From NCBI GenBank assembly GCA_965656605.1, contig CBFHLC010000001.1, positions 1-64,000 on the forward strand: a stretch of 64,000 nucleotides of DNA, in the 5' to 3' direction. Under the pieces are notes generated by a model. That model saw only the letters and a list, made by a program, of their open reading frames with translations, did not search any database and was not told where the DNA came from. This document shows, in pieces, positions 46,733 to 54,954 of the stretch. Source of the DNA: Litorivicinus sp965656605 (GTDB lineage Bacteria > Pseudomonadota > Gammaproteobacteria > Pseudomonadales > Litorivicinaceae). Both the position numbers and the translations under genes were made by a program. The first letter of the stretch is position 1; the number at the start of each line of letters is the position of its first letter.

Positions 46733-47278
46733 TTATTGAGTTTGTTCAGGCAGGCGGCACAGAAAGCCACCATCTATAATGGGGTCGCCCTCTAGATCGA
46801 GAGCATTAGGGTGATAAGCCAAAGGCTCAGTTCCAAATGGCGCGCATCGGGACTGACCCAACGGCAATAGATCACTGGGCACTGCACCAAACGAGGATGG
46901 GCGATCCCACCCTACCGACCCGTTTTGGTCTATCAACTGTGGCGCAACATCTGAGAAACCACCGGTGGATCGAACGGAGCAATAAAATCCACCTCCAGGC
47001 AAAACATCGCCATCACGGCCACGCGCTTGAGGGTGATAACCAATGGCACGTAGCACAAGGTCGTAGTTCATACAGCTGTGATCGCCGCCAGCTTGCAGCT
47101 CTGCAGGCACTTGACCAAAGGATGGAATATTTCGCCAGGTCAGGTAGTCGATGCCATCAACGTCTTTGGCCCCCATGAAAACGATCTGGGGAGCAGGGTC
47201 AGACGGTGCTTCACCGATTCGGAGGCCAGTGGCGCATCCGGCTAAAGCGAGCGTGAGGATCGAAATAATTATTTTCAT
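46733..47278 (-). CDS. Outer-membrane-type lipoprotein with a tandem-repeat domain
   Basis: A 181-residue protein with a lipoprotein signal (IISILTLALAGC, Cys 15). The mature part is two copies of a roughly 55-residue unit. Copy 1 is near residues 48-101 (SFGQVPAEL, AIGYHPQARGRDGDVLPGGG) and copy 2 near 124-177 (SFGAVPSDL, LAYHPNALDLEGDPIIDGG). Both end in GGGF.C or GGF.C and share Cys positions, suggesting disulfides. I do not recognise the family. The ATG overlaps the stop of the 2087-residue RTX-like gene by 4 bp, so the two are translated together. A role as a surface anchor or partner of that protein is inferred. Confidence 0.82.
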   Translation of the reverse strand: MKIIISILTLALAGCATGLRIGEAPSDPAPQIVFMGAKDVDGIDYLTWRNIPSFGQVPAELQAGGDHSCMNYDLVLRAIGYHPQARGRDGDVLPGGGFYCSVRSTGGFSDVAPQLIDQNGSVGWDRPSSFGAVPSDLLPLGQSRCAPFGTEPLAYHPNALDLEGDPIIDGGFLCRLPEQTQ

Positions 47279-50200
47279 GAGATAAACAAATAGTTTGAGT
47301 TAGCGTCTGTAGACAGATTCGACAAGCCGGCAAGGCTTTCACCAGAAATCCTCACCACCAGGTCCGTCGTATCTGTCGAATTATGAACATTCTGGAACAG
47401 GTAGCTATCCGATCCGTGCTGGAAAGCAGCCACTTGACCATCAGCGTCGGCCCCGGCTAGGTTGGCTGACAAATAGGTGAGGGCATCGGTCAGATTCAGC
47501 GAGCCCGCGCCTATGGCAGAGCTAAATGCATCATCGCTGTAGAAGGTCACCAAGCCGTTGTTAACACTATGTGAACCAATAGCACCGACGTCTGTCTCGT
47601 TAACACCTGTGGTGTTTGCCCACAGGCTGGCCGCTCCAGATAGATCGATAGTGTCGTGAGTCTGCGTACTTGAGTTCGCATCCATCAGGTCAGCGCCCTG
47701 AATCGTATCGAAGCTCGCCAGATTGGAATCACCTGACGCAAACACGAAGGTATCAGCGCCCGCACCGCCATCCAGCGTGTCTTGACCTGTGCCACCATTG
47801 AGCCGGTCGTCTTTCGCACCACCCGTCAACGTGTTATTTCCATCGGTGCCAGTTAGGTCGTACTGAAGGCTTCCTCGGAATGTCGCAGCGGTGAAGCTAC
47901 CCAGGAAATCGACTTGCAGTTCACTCGCGTCGGTAGAATCGCCATCTACGTTAAAGTCGAGGCCCAGCGTCGTAAATGTTGCCGTCCCGTTGATGACCCC
48001 AGTGTAGGTATCGTTTTCGCCAGTGCGGGTGGTCGCCAACACCGAAGTTGCGCTGAAGTTCGCGATGCCCGTTGCCACGACCGACAAAACGTCCTGCGAC
48101 TCGTAGCCGTATACCGCGTCCATCGCACCCGCGCTCGAATCGTTTTCAGTGGACGAAACCTGCCAAGCAATCGTGCTGACATCGCTCGAGCTGCGAAGGT
48201 CTATGGTGTCAGCCCCGAGACCTCCATTAAAAATAGCGCCCGCGCTACTAATCAGAGTATCGCTACCCGCTTGCCCATATAGGTAGGCGCCTTGTGACAA
48301 CGCCGTCAACGTATCGTCACCACCGAAACCATAAATGCGACTGTTAGTAGTCGATACTGAGTCGCTCCCGGCAGTACCCAACCACAGGGTTCCGAGGGAG
48401 ACGGAATGACCAAACACATCGGCGGCTGAGAGCCCCACAACATCCGCAGAGCTCTGCGCCACCAGATCAAATTCGACCTGGTTTCCTGCAGACTCAAGAG
48501 CGGCCTTGGTAGTTGAACCAAATGTCACCGTGCCCGCCTCGGTGGACGTCACAATTAACTTGTCGGCGGTTGAAGCGATGGTCACCTCAGTGTCGTCGGT
48601 ATCCGAGGTATTGAATCGAGGCGCTGCGGTGTCCAGCGTCACCTGCCCGCGCGCCTCCGACGTCAGACCATCAGCACTTTCCACTTCAACCCGCAGGTTG
48701 AGCGTGCCGTCTGAACTACCCAAGTTAACTGCTGCCAAAACAGCCGTTGTCGTGGTCAAGCCTGTTAGCGTGCTACCTAGCTGCGAGCCGTTTAGGTAAA
48801 AACGCACTTGATCAGATGCACGAAGTGCAGCGTCAAAATTTGCAGTCAAGGTCACGGTGGTATCGTTCGTGAACGCCCCGCCCGTTTGAAGGTTTGGCTT
48901 ATTGGCAGTTCGAAGGTCCGCAAGCTCACTGGCTGTCACGTAATCGGTAACACTCTCGCTGCCTTCCGTGTACGTCACACGATAAAGGACTTGCTTACCG
49001 GCGGTTTGAGACGCCACTAGGTTCTCGCCAAAGCTAACCGCCGGCGGGAAGTCAGGCTGCACAACAGAGTTGTTGAAATAACGCAAGTAAGTCTCGTCAC
49101 TCACACCGTCATACATTACAACCTGATCAGCATTAAGCGTGCCATTGACCTGAGCGATTAGACGAGTCTCATTGTTCTGAATAAGACCATCTTTGGAGAA
49201 TACGAGGTAAACAAATGTCTCGGCACCGTTTCCGACCAGCACGTAACTTGAGACGCCACTTAACGTGTTTCCACTCTGGTGGCCACTGATTTCAAGAGTT
49301 TCAACAAAAAACTCGTTAGTTGGAGTGTTGTAGAATTGCGTGAACGATGGGGTGTCGAAAACCCCCACACTACTACCAACCGATTCCCCAGAGTCTTTCG
49401 CAAGCATAACGGCCCCGCCCGAGAACCCTTGTCCAGTGGCGTCGTTGTAAGTCGCGTTGAGTTGAGGCTGAACATTATTAATGCCGTCGTTAAGCATCAG
49501 TCCGCCATTGACCCAGAAAGGGATTGCCAAGGCAATGCCAACAAAGGGTATCGGAGCAAGCCCATTACCAATCAATATCGACGCTGTGCCTGCCGCGATC
49601 ACCGCCGCTTTTGAGGTGGGACCATCGTGCGCGTAGTCAAGGGCAGAATTATTCCATGCACCGTTACTGGCCCAACCGTAGGGATATGGACCCGATCCAC
49701 TATGCACACCCGCAACATTAAAGTCGTCGGGGTCGCGAGGCGTTTCATTGTAAGTACCTAGAACGCCCTTATAGGTATTCAAATACGTGAGCTTCGACGT
49801 AATGAACGAGCCTTTGTCGAACGCTTGACCGTCTCCCACAGTGGCCCCAACGCGCAAATCGACCGTGCTGGAGGCGTCATAAGTTCCCAGTTCATTGATC
49901 CCGCGTACAGTCGAGAAACTCTCCAAAACACGAGAGTCCAAAAACAATTTGTCATCAGCGTCAAAACCAGAAATCTGAGTCTGCTGGTTGTAGGCATCCA
50001 GATAAACCCGATCGGCTCCGCCCAACGATAAATCAAGCGTATTCGACCCACTGCCAGGGTTCAGATAGTCGTTGCCTGAAGACCCGTAGAAGTTGTCATC
50101 GCCGGCTCCCAATTCGGAAATCGTTAAACCGTAGTTAACGACGTTCCAACGCAGATCCAACGTGTCATTACCATCCCAGCGGGCCTCACTGGTCGGATCC

Positions 50201-53200
50201 ATTCCATGTAAGCCAGTCATAACCACGAAGCTGTCGGCCGCGACACGCAATCCATCGCCCGGTGCACCGGCGCTGCTACCGTTTTGCCAATCCCAAACCC
50301 GATGCTCGCTGGCCGCCGTGGCCGAAACCGCCCAGCTAGGGGTGTAACCAACGAAAAAGACATCGTCGCCCAAACCACCAAACAAATTGTCTTGACCGGA
50401 ACCGGCGTATACATGATCTACGCCCGACGATCCAAACACGGTATCAGTGCCATCGCCGGTGGCGACTTCAATCACGCCGCTGTTTGTCACGTTAGAGCGG
50501 AGGTCTACTGTATTAACACCCGACCAGCGAGACACCGCATCGACATCCATACCTTCAAGCGCCGCAATACGCGCCACTGAACCCGCAGCCACCGTTAAGC
50601 GATCGTAAGTTCCGTCGGACGAATTTACCGCGCCATTGAAGTAGGTTGCGCTGGAGTAACTACCATCAAATGGAACGTGCGACCAAGATTGAGCATCCCA
50701 GCCGTAAATAAAATCGATCGCCGCTCCGCTAGTCACGGGGGTACGGGCGGGGTTATAGCCCGTGAAAACGTGGTCGCTGCCAGCGCTTAAATAGAGCGAG
50801 TTGGTCGCTTGGCCGGCGGCGAGGCGAATCAACCCTGAGTTAGCAACCTGGGCTCGCAAATCTACGGTGTCATTCCCATCCCAGTTGATCTGGCCCTGCA
50901 ACGACGCGATGGTCGCTGTGCTGTTCGCCGAAATATTTAGCGTATCCCGCGACGATGATTGGTCATCCCAGGCATTAATGATGTCATTCGCTCCACCTAC
51001 TGATGCAGGGTTCGCCAAACCGCTAATATGGTCGCTGCCGTCGGGAACGTACTGATAACCGACCCAGTAGCGATCAGCACCCGCGCTACCGGTCACGGAA
51101 TTATCCCCTGCACCCAAAGCCGTAACGATGGTGCCGGCGTTCGTCGAACCCGACAGATCGACCGTGTCATTGCCAGTCACGGCATTGCCCGCTACGCCAT
51201 AAACACCAGCGATTACAGCCTGACCACCGACACCCGTAGTTATGGTGTCACCACTATTCTGCCAATCACGAATCACATCCACGCCCACCTGACCCGCGCC
51301 GAGGACTGATCGCGCCGCGTTTAGATCGCCGTTAGCGGCCACTTCGTCGTACAAAATTCCGACCATGAAGTGGTCATCACCGTCGCCACCCCAGACCTGA
51401 TTGCCCGTCACGGCGGTTTCGCCAAACACGATGTCATCACCAGACGAACCAACAAACCGATCATCCAACTCGCCCATCGCAACAACGATTTCGCCTGAAT
51501 TGGTTACTTCTGCACCAGACAGGTCAAGTGTGTTTGCGGCAGTCCAGTCAGTTGAACTGATCACAGCACGCCCAAGACTAGAAACGTTTAGCGTCTCGCC
51601 TTGGGTAAAGTCGCGTAAAATGTCCGTCGAGGCGACGTCGGTTTCCACACCAGCTGGCGTACGATTTACACCGACATTGAACTCATCAACGCCCGCTCCA
51701 CCCCAGACCTGATTGACGTGCCCTGCAGTTGACGAGCCAAAGTGTTGGTCAACGCCTGCAGAGCCATAAAAGGTATTATCGCCTGCACCAAGCGAGGCAA
51801 CGATCGTCCCGCTGTTTGTGGCGGTGTTGCGAAAGTCGAGTACGTCATCGCTTGAGAAGTCAGATGTACCCCGGAGTTTAGCAATGACCGCCGTGCTATT
51901 GGCCGCGACTGTGAGTCGATCAACCCCGGCACTGCGACCATCCCAACCATAGATGAGGTCGGTAGCGGTGCCTCCCGATACATCAGGACTGACACTGCCG
52001 TCGATCACGCCTGAGACAGCGTTGTATTGGTAGCCAGTAAAGATCTGGTGCGCGCCGCTTGAAGCCAGCGTTAACGTGTTTGTCGCTTGCCCAGCAGCCA
52101 ACTTGATGACGCCAGCGTTTGTCGCATTCGTTAAATCAACCGTATTGTTTACGTCCCAATCAGTTGAGCCACCCGTTAGACCCGCCACGACAGCGGTCCC
52201 TTGGCTGCTGACATACAATGAGTCGCTCGCGCCGTCCCAATCCAGCACAACACCCGTTGCGCGAGATGCAGACAAGCCAGCCGACGATTTGTCCAGTGCA
52301 TATAGATCAGCGTGTTGAGCGGTCGCAGTCGCCTGTAGCGATTGAGCCCTGGCGGCAGGATCCAGATCGTAGCCGACCCAAAACTGATCCGCATCGGCGC
52401 CACCGGCAAGCTGAGCACCCTCTTGGGTAATTCCACCGACCACTAAGGTGTCGCTGCCAGCCAACCCAGACAGACTGTCGTCACCGCCCCCTGAAACTAA
52501 GATGTTGGAGCCTGCTGAGCCTTCAATCGTGTCAGCGAACTCGGATCCGACGGCATTTTCGAATGACTCAGCAGCCCTTGCAACTGAACCAGACGAATAG
52601 GTCTGATCGGCCAAATCCAAGGCAACCCCATCGGGGTAAGGTGACAAAGCATCGGGATTCAGTAAGTTTGAAAAGAGAACGTAATCCGTCCCTGCACCGC
52701 CGATCAGCGTATCAAAGCCGCCACCGCCATAGATGATGTCATCACCGTCACCCCCGTCCAGCCGGTTGGCGCTGACATTTCCTTGAATCAAGTCCGACAC
52801 CTCGGTGCCGTTGACGTCAGCAATACCGCTATAAGCGTGACGCGTTGTGACTGCGGCTCCGCCAATATCTTGGGTCAAGTACAAATGGCCACTGAGCAAT
52901 CCTGATCGAGCACCCAGATCGATTACCAACGATTGATTCAAAACCGACGACGGGTCACCGCTAGCAAGCGTAGTCTGATGAACGTGAGTCGAGCCATGAT
53001 GACCAACCGGATCCAACCTAGGCAATGGATCCACTGGCCCGGGGAAAGGGTTGCCCGCCGGCGGAGTGACTGTTACCTCAGGCTCACCGCCACCGCCACC
53101 GCCACCACCGGCCGCAACAGCTACGCCTCCCCCGACTACAGCAACCGTTGATCCACTAACAGCCACCGACGCCGTAGTCGTTGTTGTGGTCACCGCTGTT

Positions 53201-53538
53201 GTTGCCGCCGTCGCAGCACCCGCAGCACCCGCAGCACCCGCAGCACCCGCAGCACCCGCAGCACCCGCAGCACCCGCAGCACCCGCAGCACCCGCCGCAC
53301 CGCCGCTTACCGCACCAGCCGCACCGCCCACCTGCGCCAGCAAAACCGGCTGTGCATCTTCAGGAAGACCCAAAAGCTTCGTGAGCTCTTCATCTTCCTC
53401 GACCAGCCACAACGGTAGTTCAGTCGAAACGCCGGCCGGCAGGCTGGCCTGTTGTGCCTTTTGGGATACTTGCAGTTTTTTCATTTGCTCGAATTTCGGA
53501 TAGGTAAACTTGCCGTACAGTAACTGGCAACTAGCCAT
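47275..53538 (-). CDS. Giant RTX-like surface protein, probable type I secretion substrate
   Basis: A 2087-residue protein. The N-terminus (about 1-150) has a cytosolic-looking segment, then a Gly-Ala-Ala tract, poly-Thr and poly-Gly runs. An RTX block (GGDGDDIIYGGGGFDTLIGG) is near 258-285. Seven related modules of about 100-150 residues (F.VGY..., D.LNVS..., NT.DL..., GS.G.D) span about 380-1210. A hydrophobic stretch is at 1310-1350, Ig-like regions are at about 1500-1700, and RTX repeats (LTGGAKDDRLNGGTGQDTL, GGAGADTFVF) near 1890 precede a C-terminal type I secretion region. No Sec signal peptide is present, as expected for this route. An alternative start, ATG 53484 (MKKLQVSQK), is possible; neither has a strong ribosome site. 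First gene of the operon. Confidence 0.9.
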   Translation of the reverse strand: MASCQLLYGKFTYPKFEQMKKLQVSQKAQQASLPAGVSTELPLWLVEEDEELTKLLGLPEDAQPVLLAQVGGAAGAVSGGAAGAAGAAGAAGAAGAAGAAGAAGAAGAATAATTAVTTTTTTASVAVSGSTVAVVGGGVAVAAGGGGGGGGEPEVTVTPPAGNPFPGPVDPLPRLDPVGHHGSTHVHQTTLASGDPSSVLNQSLVIDLGARSGLLSGHLYLTQDIGGAAVTTRHAYSGIADVNGTEVSDLIQGNVSANRLDGGDGDDIIYGGGGFDTLIGGAGTDYVLFSNLLNPDALSPYPDGVALDLADQTYSSGSVARAAESFENAVGSEFADTIEGSAGSNILVSGGGDDSLSGLAGSDTLVVGGITQEGAQLAGGADADQFWVGYDLDPAARAQSLQATATAQHADLYALDKSSAGLSASRATGVVLDWDGASDSLYVSSQGTAVVAGLTGGSTDWDVNNTVDLTNATNAGVIKLAAGQATNTLTLASSGAHQIFTGYQYNAVSGVIDGSVSPDVSGGTATDLIYGWDGRSAGVDRLTVAANSTAVIAKLRGTSDFSSDDVLDFRNTATNSGTIVASLGAGDNTFYGSAGVDQHFGSSTAGHVNQVWGGAGVDEFNVGVNRTPAGVETDVASTDILRDFTQGETLNVSSLGRAVISSTDWTAANTLDLSGAEVTNSGEIVVAMGELDDRFVGSSGDDIVFGETAVTGNQVWGGDGDDHFMVGILYDEVAANGDLNAARSVLGAGQVGVDVIRDWQNSGDTITTGVGGQAVIAGVYGVAGNAVTGNDTVDLSGSTNAGTIVTALGAGDNSVTGSAGADRYWVGYQYVPDGSDHISGLANPASVGGANDIINAWDDQSSSRDTLNISANSTATIASLQGQINWDGNDTVDLRAQVANSGLIRLAAGQATNSLYLSAGSDHVFTGYNPARTPVTSGAAIDFIYGWDAQSWSHVPFDGSYSSATYFNGAVNSSDGTYDRLTVAAGSVARIAALEGMDVDAVSRWSGVNTVDLRSNVTNSGVIEVATGDGTDTVFGSSGVDHVYAGSGQDNLFGGLGDDVFFVGYTPSWAVSATAASEHRVWDWQNGSSAGAPGDGLRVAADSFVVMTGLHGMDPTSEARWDGNDTLDLRWNVVNYGLTISELGAGDDNFYGSSGNDYLNPGSGSNTLDLSLGGADRVYLDAYNQQTQISGFDADDKLFLDSRVLESFSTVRGINELGTYDASSTVDLRVGATVGDGQAFDKGSFITSKLTYLNTYKGVLGTYNETPRDPDDFNVAGVHSGSGPYPYGWASNGAWNNSALDYAHDGPTSKAAVIAAGTASILIGNGLAPIPFVGIALAIPFWVNGGLMLNDGINNVQPQLNATYNDATGQGFSGGAVMLAKDSGESVGSSVGVFDTPSFTQFYNTPTNEFFVETLEISGHQSGNTLSGVSSYVLVGNGAETFVYLVFSKDGLIQNNETRLIAQVNGTLNADQVVMYDGVSDETYLRYFNNSVVQPDFPPAVSFGENLVASQTAGKQVLYRVTYTEGSESVTDYVTASELADLRTANKPNLQTGGAFTNDTTVTLTANFDAALRASDQVRFYLNGSQLGSTLTGLTTTTAVLAAVNLGSSDGTLNLRVEVESADGLTSEARGQVTLDTAAPRFNTSDTDDTEVTIASTADKLIVTSTEAGTVTFGSTTKAALESAGNQVEFDLVAQSSADVVGLSAADVFGHSVSLGTLWLGTAGSDSVSTTNSRIYGFGGDDTLTALSQGAYLYGQAGSDTLISSAGAIFNGGLGADTIDLRSSSDVSTIAWQVSSTENDSSAGAMDAVYGYESQDVLSVVATGIANFSATSVLATTRTGENDTYTGVINGTATFTTLGLDFNVDGDSTDASELQVDFLGSFTAATFRGSLQYDLTGTDGNNTLTGGAKDDRLNGGTGQDTLDGGAGADTFVFASGDSNLASFDTIQGADLMDANSSTQTHDTIDLSGAASLWANTTGVNETDVGAIGSHSVNNGLVTFYSDDAFSSAIGAGSLNLTDALTYLSANLAGADADGQVAAFQHGSDSYLFQNVHNSTDTTDLVVRISGESLAGLSNLSTDANSNYLFIS
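53213..53293 (-). repeat. Nine perfect copies of a 9-bp tandem repeat inside the RTX-like gene
   Basis: Unit GCAGCACCC on the plus strand, nine exact copies, encoding Gly-Ala-Ala repeats on the minus strand. The unit is in frame, so slippage would change the length of a flexible N-terminal linker rather than switch the gene off. Confidence 0.97.
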
Positions 53539-53556
53539 AACCGCAATGGTTAAACA

Positions 53557-53572
53557 TTGAAATATATTTCAA
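53557..53572. promoter_or_regulatory. Perfect 16-bp palindrome in the divergent promoter region
   Basis: TTGAAATATATTTCAA is its own reverse complement. It lies 19 bp upstream of the RTX-like gene start and about 65 bp upstream of the kinase start, in a 98-bp divergent gap. The core TATATT could serve as a -10 hexamer for the giant operon, with TCGAAC 17 bp further upstream as a poor -35. A dimeric regulator site is plausible; the OmpR-type regulator next door is a candidate but unproven. Confidence 0.5.
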
Positions 53573-53636
53573 CGTTTCACCCGGTTCGACTAACCTGACG
53601 TTGCTTGCTTGGAGCACTTCGCTGATTCGAGAAAAA

Positions 53637-53828
53637 ATGACCGCAGAACAATTCGCCTTTTGGTTTTCTCTTTCTTTATGGATCATCACGTGTGTCACCG
53701 CCGTGGCTTGCGGCGCACTTTGGCACTCCGCGCCCTCAAACGAGCGCGGCCGGCCACTTGCAAATTGGGCGGGGGCATCCTTATTGTTTGTGTTTGGTAG
53801 CACAGCGCTGGCGTGGTTTCGCTACTAA
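53637..53828 (+). pseudogene. N-terminal membrane part of the histidine kinase (separate frame)
   Basis: An open frame of 63 codons from ATG 53637 with two hydrophobic helices (FAFWFSLSLWIITCVTAVACG and WAGASLLFVFGSTALAWF). It ends at 53828, where the next frame (-1) continues at once with further helices and the kinase core. As a whole it looks like the first part of a multi-span sensor kinase that has lost one base near 53810-53815. Alternatives are two coupled ORFs with a 16-bp overlap, or ribosomal frameshifting, but no classical slippery heptamer is present. An upstream in-frame start at 53601 is less likely. Confidence 0.6.
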
Positions 53829-54694
53829 TTGCAGCCGCAATTATTCCATGCGCTGGGCTACAGCAAGAGGAATCGAGGGCGCTCAAAGCGATGAGGTGGA
53901 TCCTGCTTATTTATTCCGCGTTTTTGGTAGTGCGGGCTGTATCAGTTTTAACGCCAGCATTTGAGGCCGTCGATCGAGTATTTTTTATCTACTCACTGCC
54001 GCATGCTATTGCAGTGGGATGTTCGGCTATTTTAGCTGCCGCTAGGTTTAGACTGGGCCAAGAAGAGATACGGCGTGCGCGCCTGGATTTATCTAACCAA
54101 ATGCTGGCAACCGTAGCAGACGAGCAGACGAGCAGACGAGCAGACGAGCAGACCAACTTAGTACGACTCTTATCACACGAGATTAAAGGCCCGCTAAGCC
54201 GAGCCTTTGGAAGCCTATCCGACCAGGAAGCCTCCACAAAACAGCACTTAAAAGAAATTCAACGCTGGTTAGACCGGCTGGACGAAGACCGCGAGTTAAG
54301 CGGTATATTGGACCAACCTGAATTTCACAAGATCACAGTGAACGCCTTAGTAGACCGCTTCTCTCGGCTGAAGCCCACTTTTCAAAGAGACATCGGCACT
54401 ACTATTCTTCACTGCGATCCTTTTTTAGTGATCACCGCACTTGAAAATCTAATGGATAACGCCCTGAAGTATGGCGGCGAAGCCACGATGAACATTTCGA
54501 AAGATGCAGAAGGCATTCCATACTACCAGCATGAGCTGGCGTTTAAGCGATTTAGCCGCTTGAATGCAAGCTCTGCCGTCGGCGGAACAGGCCAGGGCCT
54601 TTTCTGGAGCCGTCAAATTGCCAGAGTGCATGGAGGCGATGTGCTTGTAAAATCAAGACAACCCAGCGTAGTGCAACTATGGCTCCCCCACTAA
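53813..54694 (+). CDS. Sensor histidine kinase, membrane-bound, with 8-bp repeat and shortened ATPase domain
   Basis: A 293-residue frame (GTG 53813) with three hydrophobic helices in the first 90 residues and a dimerisation/phosphotransfer helix carrying LLSHEIKGPLSR (phospho-His). The ATPase domain has N-box ALENLMDNALKYGG and G2 box GGTGQGLFWSRQIARVHGG. The G1 region reads KDAEGIPYYQHEL and follows the N-box after only about 6 residues, so roughly a dozen residues usual in this domain are missing. The linker before the H-box is encoded by an 8-bp tandem repeat. No ribosome site precedes the GTG, so this is probably the 3' part of the gene beginning at 53637. Stop lies 15 bp inside the response-regulator gene. 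Activity is uncertain. Confidence 0.8.
   Translation: MVSLLIAAAIIPCAGLQQEESRALKAMRWILLIYSAFLVVRAVSVLTPAFEAVDRVFFIYSLPHAIAVGCSAILAAARFRLGQEEIRRARLDLSNQMLATVADEQTSRRADEQTNLVRLLSHEIKGPLSRAFGSLSDQEASTKQHLKEIQRWLDRLDEDRELSGILDQPEFHKITVNALVDRFSRLKPTFQRDIGTTILHCDPFLVITALENLMDNALKYGGEATMNISKDAEGIPYYQHELAFKRFSRLNASSAVGGTGQGLFWSRQIARVHGGDVLVKSRQPSVVQLWLPH
54115..54153 (+). repeat. 8-bp tandem repeat (4.9 copies) in the kinase gene
   Basis: Four complete AGCAGACG units and seven bases of a fifth. Eight is not a multiple of three, so gain or loss of one unit shifts the frame before the phospho-His motif and would inactivate the kinase. This is the structure of a slippage-driven phase-variation tract. 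Confidence 0.97.
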
Positions 54695-54954
54695 TCATCG
54701 ACGACGATCAAATTTTTGGGTCGCAAATAGCCGAACAACTAGCGGGCCGCGACTGGCCAGTGTCACTTGAGACTGACTCTCGGGTTATAGCTTTCAATCG
54801 CCTGACTCAGTACCAAGCGGTTCTTGTCGACCTGAACATGCCCTATCGAACGGGCCTACAATTGATCAATGAGTTTCGCGACCAGTTCACCGGGCTGATG
54901 GCAGCCACAGCGCAAAAACGGAAACGCTTGAAAGCGGCGCTGACTTTTTCATGA
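54679..54954 (+). pseudogene. Response regulator, N-terminal part of the receiver domain
   Basis: A 91-residue frame with receiver features: LIIDDDQIFGSQIAEQL (acidic Asp cluster at 8-10) and the phosphoacceptor Asp near residue 52 in AVLVDLNMPYRTGLQLI. It stops at 54954 just before the region that should carry the conserved Lys-Pro. Reading one base back gives ADFFMTKPIFIDEL, the missing strand, in the following frame. A single lost G in the run near 54938 would explain it. It overlaps the kinase stop by 16 bp. Confidence 0.75.

Noticed and set aside
53051..53503. 150-residue plus-strand frame opposite the Gly-Ala-Ala tract
   Set aside because: It is the antisense of the 9-bp repeat region of the RTX-like gene (poly-Pro-Ala), with no independent support.
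53810..53820. Programmed -1 frameshift site in the kinase
   Set aside because: The local bases do not form an X-XXY-YYZ heptamer in the right frame, and I see no downstream pseudoknot by eye. A lost base or coupled start is simpler.
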